A stretch of 64,000 bases of DNA from UBA10347 sp905182135. Lineage in GTDB: Bacteria; Actinomycetota; Acidimicrobiia; Acidimicrobiales; UBA10347. Location of the stretch: positions 1 through 64,000 of the forward strand of contig CAWUSE010000009.1 of NCBI GenBank assembly GCA_963925805.1. The letters are read 5' to 3'. Below are positions 22,711 through 32,333 of this stretch, piece after piece. Within the stretch, counting starts at the first letter, position 1. Each line of letters begins with the position of its first letter. The notes under the pieces are model-generated. The model was not told the origin of the DNA, searched no databases, and saw only the letters and a list, made by a program, of their open reading frames with translations. The translations under genes and the position numbers were made by a program.

Positions 22711-25635
22711 GTGGTTAGAGGTCTAAAAACCAATATGAGTGTACTCGCATTTTTGAAACGTATACCGCTGCGAACGCGTCGAGAAGAGTCGATACCGCAC
22801 GATCCTGAGACGATCGCAGAAGCAACTACCGACGAATCGCATGAGGAACAAGCGCCTCTCGCCACAGGGTTGCTTACCCAAAGTGAACGGGTGCAAGCTG
22901 CCACGAGCAATCTGCACGGTGCCCTGCTCGTCGCGACCCATGACATTCTTTGGGATATCGGCGAACAGTTCAACATCGCGTCCGCCGAAACAGTCGGCGA
23001 CATACTCGAGGCTGGAATCAAGTCGCTCGGGATAGATTCTGGGGCAACGCACGCAGGAATTTGGAAGTACAACTTAGACACGTCTGACTTGATGCCGATG
23101 TGCCGATGGAGGATTGACGAACTTCCTGTTGGGGTGGACGACTTTTTGTTGCCCTCACTAAAGCCCGGGCCGTGGATGACCTCGATCATAACCGCCGAGG
23201 TGGGCAAGGTACGGCAGTTCGGAACCCACGAGATCTTGCGCGATCCTGACGGACGTGAAGCGTTTGTCCTCAGCGTTGGCACAATCTCGGTGGAGGGCCC
23301 TGCCGTCATCTTCCTGACCTTGTTCCACCTCAAGGAAGCGAACGATTCGGTAAGACCGATCTACACCCTGTTGCGTGGGTTCATGATCTTGGCACGCCAG
23401 TTGCGGCGCCGCCTAGCTCTCGAAGCTCAACTTGTTGAAATGGCTGAAAGGCAGACCCAACTTAGCGCCCTCATAACGCAGAGCACAAACAAATTAGCGA
23501 ATGCCACCTTCGACACCCTCTCGGCTGTCACCCAAAGCGTCCTAAGCGATACAGCGAATCTACTTGGTGTGTCGATCATAAGTAGCTGGACAGCCGACTA
23601 CGAGCTAGAGCAATACGCTCAAACGGTTTTAGTGAGTCGTGACGATAGCCACCGAAGCGATCCCACCCTGACGACAGCGTTATATCGCCGAGAAGCGCTG
23701 AATGCGGCACGCCTTACTGGAACGACACTCCAGGTGACGCCTGAGTCGCCCACGCCTGCTGACCCGAACCTACTCGCTATAGCGCGGGGCGTTCTTGGTC
23801 GACCTTCAGCAATTCTCGTCGCTGAGAGCCTGCATCCGGGCCCTTGGCCTAGCGAACAGGTCGAGGTTTTTGAGCGGCTGTCCACGGCTTTGCTCGCGGT
23901 CGAAACTCGCTTGCGCTCTGATCAGCGAGCCATATCTGCGCTCGCTTCATCGCCAATGCCAATTGCGCTTCGACGCCAGAAAGACCGAGCGCTTATCGAC
24001 GGCAACAGCGCCTTCTTGGCGATGTTGGGAGAGTCCGCCATTGGACCTCTGATCGGCACCTTCCCGCAACACGTCCTCTACAGCAGCGTCGTTCAAATCC
24101 CACAAGCGTTTCGCGATTCCGGCGAATGGATGTTCGAGGAACTCGAGACTCAGCCCACAGATAATTCCAGTGAGGCGCCGACCGTCTTGGTGTTTAAGGG
24201 CCCAGGTGGCAAGCCCATCCTGGGAAAAATGGTATGCACAGAAATCCCCGCAACGCCTGACGAATCTTTCATCCTGGTGCACATAGAAGACATCACCGAA
24301 CGCACACAAAACGAACGTGAACTTGAGTTTCTTGTCGACCATGATCAACTCACTGGTCTACTTCTGCGGCGGGGCTTCCGCGAACGAATAAGCGAGATGC
24401 ACCAGGCGTCTGGGCCCGGAGCCCTGGTCATTATCGATATGGACAAATTTAAATATATCAATGACTCGCTAGGACATGAAGTAGGGAACGCTCTCCTTCA
24501 AGAAACAGCAAAGCGAATGCGAGACCACGTCCGCCCCGGGGATGCGGTGGCCAGAGTCGGAGGCGACGAATTCGCAGTTGCACTCCAGGGGCCGATCGAC
24601 GCAGTCGAAGCTCAAAAAATCGTGCAGGGACTCGTCGACAAGATTTGTTCAGTAGCCCAGATTGGGTCCGACCAGATCGACCCGGCATTCAGTGCTGGGG
24701 TCGCACTCTGGGAGGATGAGACCAAGATCGACCTTTGCTTCATCAACGCTGATGCGGCAATGTACGAGGCAAAAAGAGCAGGCGGACGGCGCCTCGCCAT
24801 GTACGAAAGCCATATGAGGGACAGGGTCGAATCTCGCCAGGTCATCGAGACAGCGCTTAAAAAAGCAATCCAAAACGACGAATTCGTCGTCCACTATCAA
24901 CCCGAGATCTCATTGCTCACCGGCAAGATAATCGGTGCAGAGGCAATAGTGTTCTGGCAACACCCAGAACAAGGCGTTCTTACTAATGAGCTCTTCATGC
25001 CACAAGCAGAAGCGATTGGGATCGCCACCGATATAAGGTTGACCGTTCTTAAAGAGGCGTGCGCAGAGGCGGCGTCGTGGCCCACAGGGGCTAGCTCCCC
25101 GACGCTCCTTGTCAATATAGAGATGCTAGATCTCGCCGATTCCCCATCGGGGTCCAATCGCCTCATAGATATCGTACGAGAGACAGGCTTTGACACAGCC
25201 CGCCTTCGTTTCGAAGTGACCCAAAGCCCCGGGACCAAAGCCCTGGATCTCGCAGCAAAGGCTCTCATCGATCTACAGCAGTTGGGCGTGTCGCTCACCG
25301 TGAAAATTGACGGTAGCGGGACAGGCGGCGGTGCTATGCCGTATCTGAGCCATACCGATTTCGACACGCTCAAGATCGGCAAGTCGTTCGTCCGCAACCT
25401 GACAGACGATACCGAAAGCCATAAATTAGTCGTCGCGATTCTGGCGGTCGCTCAAACGTTACAGCTACCGGTGAGTGCAGAAGGCGTGGAAACCAGCAGC
25501 CAAGCTGGGATCCTGAGCGAACTCGGCTGCACGACCGCCCAAGGCTTGTTTTTCCACAAACCGCTTCCCGCATCGGACCTTCGCCATTTGCTCGAAGCAC
25601 AGGATCTCGGTTTGAGCGAACCTGTGACGGAATAA
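22711..25635 (+). CDS. Cytosolic sensor diguanylate cyclase with degenerate EAL domain
   Basis: 974 aa, GTG start; an in-frame ATG follows 8 codons later. There is no membrane segment. Residues ~80-420 look like two GAF-type sensor regions joined by helices; ~420-530 is PAS-like and ends in the IEDITERTQNERE linker. The GGDEF domain (about 530-700) has DQLTGLLLRRGF, RVGGDEFAVAL and an RPGD inhibitory-site motif five residues before GGDEF, so cyclase activity is likely. In the EAL domain (about 705-965) AEAIVFW replaces EALVRW, and the metal-binding DDFGTG is IDGSGTG, losing one Asp. EGVET is kept. It probably makes c-di-GMP, with the EAL part acting as a binding or regulatory module. Confidence 0.88.
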   Translation: MVRGLKTNMSVLAFLKRIPLRTRREESIPHDPETIAEATTDESHEEQAPLATGLLTQSERVQAATSNLHGALLVATHDILWDIGEQFNIASAETVGDILEAGIKSLGIDSGATHAGIWKYNLDTSDLMPMCRWRIDELPVGVDDFLLPSLKPGPWMTSIITAEVGKVRQFGTHEILRDPDGREAFVLSVGTISVEGPAVIFLTLFHLKEANDSVRPIYTLLRGFMILARQLRRRLALEAQLVEMAERQTQLSALITQSTNKLANATFDTLSAVTQSVLSDTANLLGVSIISSWTADYELEQYAQTVLVSRDDSHRSDPTLTTALYRREALNAARLTGTTLQVTPESPTPADPNLLAIARGVLGRPSAILVAESLHPGPWPSEQVEVFERLSTALLAVETRLRSDQRAISALASSPMPIALRRQKDRALIDGNSAFLAMLGESAIGPLIGTFPQHVLYSSVVQIPQAFRDSGEWMFEELETQPTDNSSEAPTVLVFKGPGGKPILGKMVCTEIPATPDESFILVHIEDITERTQNERELEFLVDHDQLTGLLLRRGFRERISEMHQASGPGALVIIDMDKFKYINDSLGHEVGNALLQETAKRMRDHVRPGDAVARVGGDEFAVALQGPIDAVEAQKIVQGLVDKICSVAQIGSDQIDPAFSAGVALWEDETKIDLCFINADAAMYEAKRAGGRRLAMYESHMRDRVESRQVIETALKKAIQNDEFVVHYQPEISLLTGKIIGAEAIVFWQHPEQGVLTNELFMPQAEAIGIATDIRLTVLKEACAEAASWPTGASSPTLLVNIEMLDLADSPSGSNRLIDIVRETGFDTARLRFEVTQSPGTKALDLAAKALIDLQQLGVSLTVKIDGSGTGGGAMPYLSHTDFDTLKIGKSFVRNLTDDTESHKLVVAILAVAQTLQLPVSAEGVETSSQAGILSELGCTTAQGLFFHKPLPASDLRHLLEAQDLGLSEPVTE

Positions 25636-25955
25636 GGGCTCCTGAGGCTATCTCGGCAGTAAAAACCGGCCGACACAGCTCAAGCTTTCTGTCATTGCCG
25701 GGTGAGAGAGTTCCTGCTCAACATGACCGCCGAGGATGCTGGCGGGTATATCGCTGAGTCTCTGCACCTGTGTGGCTGTTGTGTTGACGCAACGACCGTG
25801 TCAACACAGGTGACCAGGTAGCGGGCCTAATTCATACCTTTGGTGGCCGAGACACTTGGTTTCCAGCTTGGTCACGACTTTTGGTTGAGTTCAATAACCA
25901 TGGACTCTTGAAACGCCCTACCAATCGAGCTAGCGAGATCAGCTAAGCTGAGATA
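25636..25955. other. Intergenic region with a hairpin between the two c-di-GMP genes
   Basis: TGTGTTGAC (25780-25788) pairs with GTCAACACA (25800-25808), and CACCTGTGT (25765-25773) can alternatively pair with ACACAGGTG (25805-25813). Mutually exclusive pairings could make an attenuator, but there is no T run and no known riboswitch is recognised. No gene is seen in these 320 bases. Confidence 0.35.
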
Positions 25956-28595
25956 GTGGGATCCGATATGGTTGCTGGGGTCTTTGCACTGCTTGTAGCG
26001 GTTGCAGTCTTAGGTGTAACAGCGGGACTGGGAACGGTTCGACAGACAGCTTCGGAAGAGTCCTACCAAAGGGCAATGCGATCAGGCGAGGACCATTTTT
26101 GCGATCTCGGAATGGACGCTTCGGCGGGAGCGAAGGCCGTCTCGACATCCTTCGAGAGAGTCTTTGTCGGGACGATGGCGTTGGTTGGCAAAGATACGTC
26201 TGTGTCGCTTGCCAGTCTCAACGAGCACATCGAGCTACTGCAGGGAAACGATCTACCTGGTCATCCAACCTATTTCTATATCAAGGCTGGTTCTGATCCA
26301 GCATGGGTCGACGGAAACGAACGTTCTCCTATTCGGTTCGCTAGTAATGATATTGCGCCGGACGGGCTCTGGGCCGGCACCTTAGACACCGACTCCGCCT
26401 TTGTTGTTCTCGGCTTCACAGACCCAAGCGGCAACACCCTCGCAGCGGCGGTGATGAGGTCTGGGCTGCTCTTACAAGAGGGAATGGGTGATGACATGCA
26501 CAGCCATGGGGTGAGAACTCGCTTCGCTCCAAAATTGGTGAACGGCTTCCCATCCCTATTAACCGATCGGGCTTTGCCAATGGGCTCGGTTGAGCTGATG
26601 AACACCCTTGGCAATGGTGTTGACAACAATGGCACCGACGCCGACGATGACGTCGATTTCGACAGTGTCGTAGCTGACTCTGACCCAGCGCATCTTCATA
26701 GCTGCCTAAATCATTTTCACAGCGGACAGGCGCTATTTTCTTTCGAAGCCGACGTCGAGTTTTTCGCCCAGCCATGGCAGGTCACCTCGATAGCTAGCAC
26801 TGACTTTCTCGAAATAACACCTCCTGGCGGTCTTCGTACCTTGTTGGTGACCGGTTCGCTATTGGCTATATCGTTGGGCTTCCTGACCTTTTTTCTGATC
26901 CGACGCCGTGAGTCTGAGACTCTTCGTCGGTTGGCAGAAGAGCGCTACATCGTTGGTATCCGCGCCTCACCAATAGGTGTTGTTCTCCTCGATCCAGATG
27001 GCCTAATTCTGGAGCTGAACCCGGCATTCGAAAAATTGATTGGTCATTCAGCAGATTCTCTACTTGGAACGCCAATGCTGAATTTGGTGCCGGAACCAGC
27101 ACGAGACCAATGGCAAACGTTCACTTCGGCATCTGATTCCCAAACCTCTGACCGAACCGGAGAGGTCCAGTTCCAACACAGTTCTGGCAGCGCTATTTGG
27201 GTCGACCAGTCAATAACTACCGTGACCAGCGAAAACAACGAGCACCACCTCCTGCTCCAGATCAGAGATATGGCTGAGCAGCGATCCGTCCGAAAAGAAC
27301 TTCAACGCCGAACCCTTCATGACGAGCTCACCGGACTCGCAAACCGAGCGTTACTCGAGGATCGGGTGGCACAGGCTATTCATCGTGTTGAGCGAGATGG
27401 ATCACTGGCAGCTCTGTTCTTCATCGATATCGATCGATTCAAGATCATCAATGACACATGGGGTCATGGAGTAGGCGACCAGCTACTGATCATGCTGGCT
27501 GAGCGATTGGAAGCCGTATGCCGGAAAGAAGACACGGTTGCTCGGTTCGGCGGCGACGAGTTCATCATTTTGTGTGAGTCGCTCCGGGACGAAAGCGAGA
27601 TCTGGTTAACCACAGAGCGGATCCGGGCCGAGTTTGCGGTTCCTTTCGAGTTGAACGAGCAGAGCATTTCGGTCACCCTCTCCATCGGGATCGACATTTG
27701 CACATCTGGCGACGACGTTGAGACACTCATCCGGGACGCCGATATCGCCATGTATCAAGCCAAGGCCCTTGGCCGGAACCAGGCCGTTCTGTTCGTGACG
27801 AAAATGCGTGATGGAATCATTGAACAAGACACACTCCAACGCGAACTCATCGAGGCCCTAAAGCATGACCAATTCGAACTTTACTACCAGCCCTTAATCA
27901 AAATTCACGAAAACCGGATCATCGGATTCGAAGCTCTCGTCCGTTGGAACCACCCTGTACGAGGAATTCTCAGCCCTGCGGCGTTCCTGCCGCTCGCGTC
28001 CAAAATCGGGATCCTCCCTACCTTAGATCTCTGGGCCTTGAAAACTGCCGTCAGCCAACTCGTCGAGTGGACCAACGAACTACCTGAAGCAGCCGACTGG
28101 CGCATTGCCGTCAACGCCGCACCCGAAAACTTCGACAACGTGCTATTCGGAACCATCGTCATAGACGCCCTCACAACCCTTGGCATCGCTTCTAATCGGG
28201 TCGTACTCGAGATCACCGAAGAAGCCATCCTCGCCAACCCAAACACAGCGAACGCCATAATCAAACAGCTGCACGATTTCGGCCTGACCGTCGCTTGTGA
28301 CGACTTCGGCAGCGGCTACTCATCCCTGTCGCAACTGGCGGAACTTGATTTTGACACACTCAAAATTGACAAATCGCTCATCGCCGCCATCGGACAAAGC
28401 CCCTATAAAGAAATCGTTGGCGCCACACTTGATATGGCCAAAGCACTTGGCATGGACACTGTGGCCGAAGGCGTCGAGACCAGCGAACACCTAGCCTTGC
28501 TCCGTGAGATGGGGGCCTCTCATGCCCAGGGCTACTTCTTCTCGCGACCTGTACCAGCGTCGCAAGCCCTAACCATCTCGACAACATGGATATAG
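25956..28595 (+). CDS. Membrane-bound PAS-GGDEF-EAL c-di-GMP enzyme
   Basis: 879 aa, GTG start 25956 (ATG at 25968 is in frame). A first membrane helix (AGVFALLVAVAVLGVTAGL) is followed by ~260 extracytoplasmic residues like a CHASE sensor, then a second helix (LLVTGSLLAISLGFLTFFLI). After it come PAS (residues ~330-440), GGDEF (~450-615: LTGLANRALLEDR, RFGGDEFIIL, with RKED as inhibitory site) and EAL (~625-870: FEALVRWNHP, LEITEEAIL, DDFGSGYSS, EGVET). All signature residues of both domains are present, so both synthesis and hydrolysis of c-di-GMP are possible. An acidic NNGTDADDDVDFD loop in the sensor may bind calcium. It follows the degenerate-EAL gene by 320 bases. Confidence 0.92.
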   Translation: MGSDMVAGVFALLVAVAVLGVTAGLGTVRQTASEESYQRAMRSGEDHFCDLGMDASAGAKAVSTSFERVFVGTMALVGKDTSVSLASLNEHIELLQGNDLPGHPTYFYIKAGSDPAWVDGNERSPIRFASNDIAPDGLWAGTLDTDSAFVVLGFTDPSGNTLAAAVMRSGLLLQEGMGDDMHSHGVRTRFAPKLVNGFPSLLTDRALPMGSVELMNTLGNGVDNNGTDADDDVDFDSVVADSDPAHLHSCLNHFHSGQALFSFEADVEFFAQPWQVTSIASTDFLEITPPGGLRTLLVTGSLLAISLGFLTFFLIRRRESETLRRLAEERYIVGIRASPIGVVLLDPDGLILELNPAFEKLIGHSADSLLGTPMLNLVPEPARDQWQTFTSASDSQTSDRTGEVQFQHSSGSAIWVDQSITTVTSENNEHHLLLQIRDMAEQRSVRKELQRRTLHDELTGLANRALLEDRVAQAIHRVERDGSLAALFFIDIDRFKIINDTWGHGVGDQLLIMLAERLEAVCRKEDTVARFGGDEFIILCESLRDESEIWLTTERIRAEFAVPFELNEQSISVTLSIGIDICTSGDDVETLIRDADIAMYQAKALGRNQAVLFVTKMRDGIIEQDTLQRELIEALKHDQFELYYQPLIKIHENRIIGFEALVRWNHPVRGILSPAAFLPLASKIGILPTLDLWALKTAVSQLVEWTNELPEAADWRIAVNAAPENFDNVLFGTIVIDALTTLGIASNRVVLEITEEAILANPNTANAIIKQLHDFGLTVACDDFGSGYSSLSQLAELDFDTLKIDKSLIAAIGQSPYKEIVGATLDMAKALGMDTVAEGVETSEHLALLREMGASHAQGYFFSRPVPASQALTISTTWI

Positions 28596-29175
28596 CGCCT
28601 CAACTCATTACAGATCGGCTGCTGCCCTCTTTTCTTACTGCGACACACCGTGCGATGCCGTCTGAGCGCATGCCTGAACATCCTTGTGCTGACGAGGCGA
28701 CTTGTTAGGGCGCTGATCCGGTGGGCATGGGCTCGCCGTTGGACTCTATAAGCCGCTCTATATGCCCGGCCAATAGGTTGCGATAGATCGGCAAACTTCT
28801 GCGACGTGTGAAACCCTGCGATCTCTGAAACTCTGGTCCAAGCAACTGGGGACCACGCCCCGAAGCCGGTTGCCGTCGTGAACACCGTTGGCCCACCACA
28901 TCTCGCACAAAGCGCAGGCGACGACGATCGAGCACTATCGACACGAGCGCTGCACGCCGTATGGGCGTCAATATTGGTAGTTACGCACGATGAAGACGAC
29001 CGGGATCGAGCCGCAGAAGATGAAGCCGAATAACTAGTAGAGGAGAGTATGTGTGTATCGATGCCTGCTAGGTCAAGAGATAGAACGATGCCCGATCCCT
29101 GTGCCGCATACGTTACGGACCCGCTGTTTTGCAGTCCGGTTGCGGTGGTTGAGCTAAATTTTTTCTATCGCCCCG
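28596..29175. other. Intergenic region, no supported gene
   Basis: About 580 bases between convergent genes. An 88-codon Arg-rich frame on the minus strand (28705-28971) matches no family I know and has no ribosome site; it may be eroded coding sequence. Confidence 0.4.
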
Positions 29176-29775
29176 TCAGCAAGGACCCAGCCCAAGGTAT
29201 GTGCGGAACCGGTTCTTCACAAAGACAGCGTCTCGGTTAGGCATCGAACGCGGCGGGCTATCAGCTTTCAGCTTGATCACAAACAAGCGCGGTCCTTCGC
29301 AACGTTGTTGAAGTTCTGACGCCAGCCGGGCGACATCATCGATCGTGCTCGCGATTCCTGTTGTTGCGAAACCCGCTGCGGCTGCGACCGCTGCAAGGTC
29401 GACACCCGAGGCGGTGTGGCTTGCCTGCATTCCGGTTTCGCCAAAACTTTCGTTATCAAGCACGATGATGTCAAGATTTTTAGGGCGAGCAACTGCAATG
29501 GTGGCGAGACCTCCAAGTGCCATGAGTTGTTCGCCGTCTCCCGTGATTACCAGCAGCCGTTTCGAGGGCTGTGCCAAGGCAATACCAAGACCAACGAGTG
29601 CAGCGCCTCCCATGGCACCCCAGAGATAGTAGTTCGCATCGACGTCGCCAGCTGCGTGCACGTCATAGGTCGACGAGCCAAGTCCGCTCACGACGAGGGC
29701 GTCGCCGCGCTCTGCGAGAAGTTGGGCTACCACCTTGCGCCGATCGAGGCGATCACGGGAGTGTTCACTCACCAC
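29176..29775 (-). CDS. ThDP-binding decarboxylase, beta (C-terminal) subunit, ComE-like
   Basis: 199 aa. The ThDP/Mg motif starts at ITGDGEQLMALGGL and ends at VLDNESFGETG, i.e. GDG...N with about 27 residues between. LWGAMGGAALVGLGIALAQP is the PP-domain start seen in sulfopyruvate and phosphonopyruvate decarboxylases. These enzymes decarboxylate a 2-oxo acid to an aldehyde. It starts at GTG within the last codons of the alpha subunit gene. No sulfonate or phosphonate genes lie nearby, so sulfopyruvate is only one possible substrate. Confidence 0.8.
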   Translation of the reverse strand: MVSEHSRDRLDRRKVVAQLLAERGDALVVSGLGSSTYDVHAAGDVDANYYLWGAMGGAALVGLGIALAQPSKRLLVITGDGEQLMALGGLATIAVARPKNLDIIVLDNESFGETGMQASHTASGVDLAAVAAAAGFATTGIASTIDDVARLASELQQRCEGPRLFVIKLKADSPPRSMPNRDAVFVKNRFRTYLGLGPC

Positions 29776-30293
29776 GTCTTCGCTCCGATCGCCCGTTGGC
29801 CGATTAGCACCGCTATCTGCTGGTCAGCCTCGAATGCCATCGTCGTTGCCTGCGCGATCGAAGCAACAATCTCGTCCTCGGCTTCGGCGCGCACCACGGT
29901 GACTCCAATAGCTTCGAGAGCCGCTGGCGTTGCCTGACCCATGGGCACTTGCCATGGATTGAACTCATCCCACTCTCCTCGCATCGTGACAAGCATGAGC
30001 AAAGGCGACCGGGTCTGCACCGGCAACGACAGCATGTTGATGCAGTTGCCTACGCCAGAGGACTGCATCAAGATCACCGACCGCATACCGCCTAGCCACG
30101 CACCGGTCGAAATGGCGACACCTTCTTCCTCTGTAGTGAGAACGGTTGTCGCTACAGACGGATCGCTGATGCACAGGTCGATCAGAGTTGCGTGTCCTGC
30201 ATCAGGCACGTAGCTAACGTGTCGTACCTCAGCAGCACGAAGCGCCCGATGAGCCCTATAAGGCCACGAATCTGTTACCTGGTCTCTTTCCAC
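29769..30293 (-). CDS. ThDP-binding decarboxylase, alpha (N-terminal) subunit, ComD-like
   Basis: 174 aa, GTG start. It is the Pyr domain of a split ThDP enzyme: VRHVSYVPDAGHATL at the entry strand, VLTTEEEGVAISTGAWLGG with the catalytic Glu that activates ThDP, and LMQSSGVGNCINMLSLP. It resembles the alpha subunit of sulfopyruvate decarboxylase and the N-terminal half of phosphonopyruvate decarboxylase. The last codons overlap the beta-subunit start, so the two are translationally coupled and should form an alpha/beta complex. The 320 bases upstream (30294-30614) hold no gene. Confidence 0.8.
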   Translation of the reverse strand: MERDQVTDSWPYRAHRALRAAEVRHVSYVPDAGHATLIDLCISDPSVATTVLTTEEEGVAISTGAWLGGMRSVILMQSSGVGNCINMLSLPVQTRSPLLMLVTMRGEWDEFNPWQVPMGQATPAALEAIGVTVVRAEAEDEIVASIAQATTMAFEADQQIAVLIGQRAIGAKTW

Positions 30294-30614
30294 CTATCTA
30301 GCCTAAATCACGACCCTCACCAAGTCTGCTTTCATGGCATGTGCGGGGCGAGTCTTGTCGGCGGACACGACCTGAACCGGAGCCGAAAGCTGACAGTTTC
30401 CTGACGCCGGCGCAACCACGTCGGAGCATCCGACACAGTGCCCGATCCAGCCGACCCTCTACCCACTCAGTAGCTCGACCCTGGAGCGGTTCACCGGCGT
30501 CAACCAGTTCGACCTTGGTCGTGCTGCTCAAGCTACAACAGGATCACCGTCCAAATCAGTATTTATCAGACCTGCTGTGCCAGTCTGGTTCTGCCACCCA
30601 TCGGAGCGAGACAG

Positions 30615-31289
30615 ATGACCGACACCTCAGCGAACAAACCGTTCTACACCGACGAGCAGCGTACGCTGCAAGACCAGTTCGAGAGTCGCCCTCTGGCCGA
30701 CCGACTCGAGATGGCGATCGTTGTTGAGGAACTCGACGACAACCACACCAAGTTCATCACCAGTCGCGACTTCTTCTATCTGGCCACCGTCAATGCTCAC
30801 GGTGAGCCGACAGTGTCCTACAAGGGAGGCGGCCTCGGTCTTGTCTCCGCTGTCGATTCCAAGACCTTGGCGTTCCCAATCTATGACGGCAACGGCATGT
30901 TCCTATCGGCCGGCAATATGTCTGACACCGGCAAGATCGGCATGTTATTCATCGATATGGAAACCCCCCAGCGAGTGCGAGTCCAGGGCGACGCATCCAT
31001 TGACCGCAACGATCAACTGATGGCCAGCTACCCCGGCGCTCTCCTCATTTGCCGGGTAGCGGTCACAAGTGTCTTCATCAACTGCGCCCGCTACATCCAC
31101 AAACACACCCGAGTCGAGACCTCGCGCTACGTCCCTGACGTAAACGGCGACCAGCCCGTAGCAAGCTGGAAACGAATCGACGGGCTGCAGGACGTACTGC
31201 CCGCCTCCGATCTAGCCCAGGTAGCCGATGCCGGCGGCGTAATCACTGATCGAGAGTACGGAGCAAACCTGCTGACCGGCGACACATAG
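30615..31289 (+). CDS. Pyridoxamine 5'-phosphate oxidase-fold flavin protein
   Basis: 224 aa. FITSRDFFYLATVNAHGEPTVSYKGG is the typical first half of the PPOX split barrel, followed by LAFPIYDGNGMFLSAGNM and GKIGMLFIDMETPQRVRVQG, where FMN is usually held. The N-terminal ~45 residues are helical. The family includes general stress proteins and flavin- or F420-dependent reductases; which cofactor applies here is not decidable. Probably monocistronic. Confidence 0.82.
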   Translation: MTDTSANKPFYTDEQRTLQDQFESRPLADRLEMAIVVEELDDNHTKFITSRDFFYLATVNAHGEPTVSYKGGGLGLVSAVDSKTLAFPIYDGNGMFLSAGNMSDTGKIGMLFIDMETPQRVRVQGDASIDRNDQLMASYPGALLICRVAVTSVFINCARYIHKHTRVETSRYVPDVNGDQPVASWKRIDGLQDVLPASDLAQVADAGGVITDREYGANLLTGDT

Positions 31290-31635
31290 CCTTTGGTCTA
31301 GTCAGGACACTCCAGCGAGGGCAGCGAGCACGGCAGCAACAGCTCAGTCGGCTAGGTCGGATACCGCCTCGATATGACCAAGCGCAGTGGTTGCGGTCTT
31401 GATTGGCGTTCAGTCGCCTCCTCCGTCCAACACCGGTTCAGAGAACAACCGATAGCCGTAGGTCCAATAGCCAACCACCTCGTCGACATTGTCGGGCGAG
31501 GTCAGCGGTTCCGCTCGCCAATCACGAATGAACAGTGCCTCAAGAACCGCGGCCGCAAGACCAACGGCACCCCCTCGTTCGGTTGCCGAACGGTTTCGCT
31601 CAATGCCGAACGCCACTCAGCGAACGGGATCGCCT

Positions 31636-31992
31636 TCAGGATTCGGCGACCACTTTGATCGCAGCGACCGTTTCAATCAGCATCGTCTCGACATATGAGG
31701 CCCGTTGTTCGAACTCTTCGGGCGTCATGGCTTGTACCCCTGGGGTCTTGTTCACCAACCACCAGCGTTCGGTCAGTCGAGTGCCGGTGTTGATGGCTTC
31801 CATCTCGTAACTCCACCACGTGCAGTTCTCTTCGACGCCACCGACTACAAACGTGAAATCGATCCCCCGGTCGGCCCGAGCGACTTCGCATGCACGAGTC
31901 CACTCCCTTTCACCAACCTTGTTATGGCCATCGAACCAATCACCGAGTTTGCCGGTCCCGCCATCGACCCAGTCGGCCCCGCCGCTTGTTGC
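31636..31992 (-). pseudogene. SRPBCC (polyketide cyclase/START-like) protein, 5' truncated
   Basis: The minus strand encodes 118 residues such as DWFDGHNKVGEREWTRACEV, DFTFVVGGVEENCTWWSYE and TGTRLTERWWLVNKTPGVQ, the central and C-terminal part of an SRPBCC lipid-binding-like domain. An in-frame TAG (31993-31995) stands immediately before it where about 25 more N-terminal residues would be expected, and no ATG, GTG or TTG occurs until deep inside. So it is a broken gene. The adjacent 31290-31635 holds a 68-codon minus-strand frame (31410-31616) of unknown nature. Confidence 0.7.
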
Positions 31993-32060
31993 CTACCAAA
32001 AGGTCCGTGACACTGCCATTCCGTGATCGGAACTCCTTCCCCGCAGTACCATTCATAGTT

Positions 32061-32303
32061 ATGGTGATGCCCCGCAAACGGAAGAACTCTCGCAGCGAAA
32101 ATCGCGCAAGTCAGCGCTATGCGCCGCCCGAATCTGATGCGCAGGGTTCATCTCTTGGATCAATCCCTCACCCACCAAACAGCTGCCAGCCGTGGCACTA
32201 TTACTGGTGCGACAACCACAATGATTGGCATCACCACGACGAGTTCGTGGTTACCGCAATCGAACGTTCTATGGGCAGCCCTCAGGCAAAACCAGCGGAT
32301 TGA
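32061..32303 (+). CDS. Small His/Trp/Cys-rich hypothetical protein
   Basis: 80 aa from ATG 32061, ending 30 bases before the dioxygenase gene on the same strand. The N-terminal third is basic and polar (PRKRKNSRSENRASQRY). The middle contains a dense aromatic and metal-ligand cluster (SCQPWHYYWCDNHNDWHHHD) with two Cys and five His in 20 residues, which could bind zinc or iron. No family is recognised. Position just upstream of an iron-dependent enzyme is suggestive only. Confidence 0.4.
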   Translation: MVMPRKRKNSRSENRASQRYAPPESDAQGSSLGSIPHPPNSCQPWHYYWCDNHNDWHHHDEFVVTAIERSMGSPQAKPAD

Positions 32304-32333
32304 CGACATTCGACTAATGGCAGGAAATAAGAG

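Noticed and set aside
25765..25835. Possible c-di-GMP-I riboswitch between the two GGDEF-EAL genes (GACGCAA and AGGTAGCGGG resemble parts of the consensus)
   Set aside because: The GNRA tetraloop arm, the opening consensus segment and correct spacing are absent; only two short words match.
31993..31995. TAG before the SRPBCC fragment as a recoded (pyrrolysine) codon
   Set aside because: No pyrrolysine machinery is expected here, the upstream frame is not family-like, and no start codon is found.
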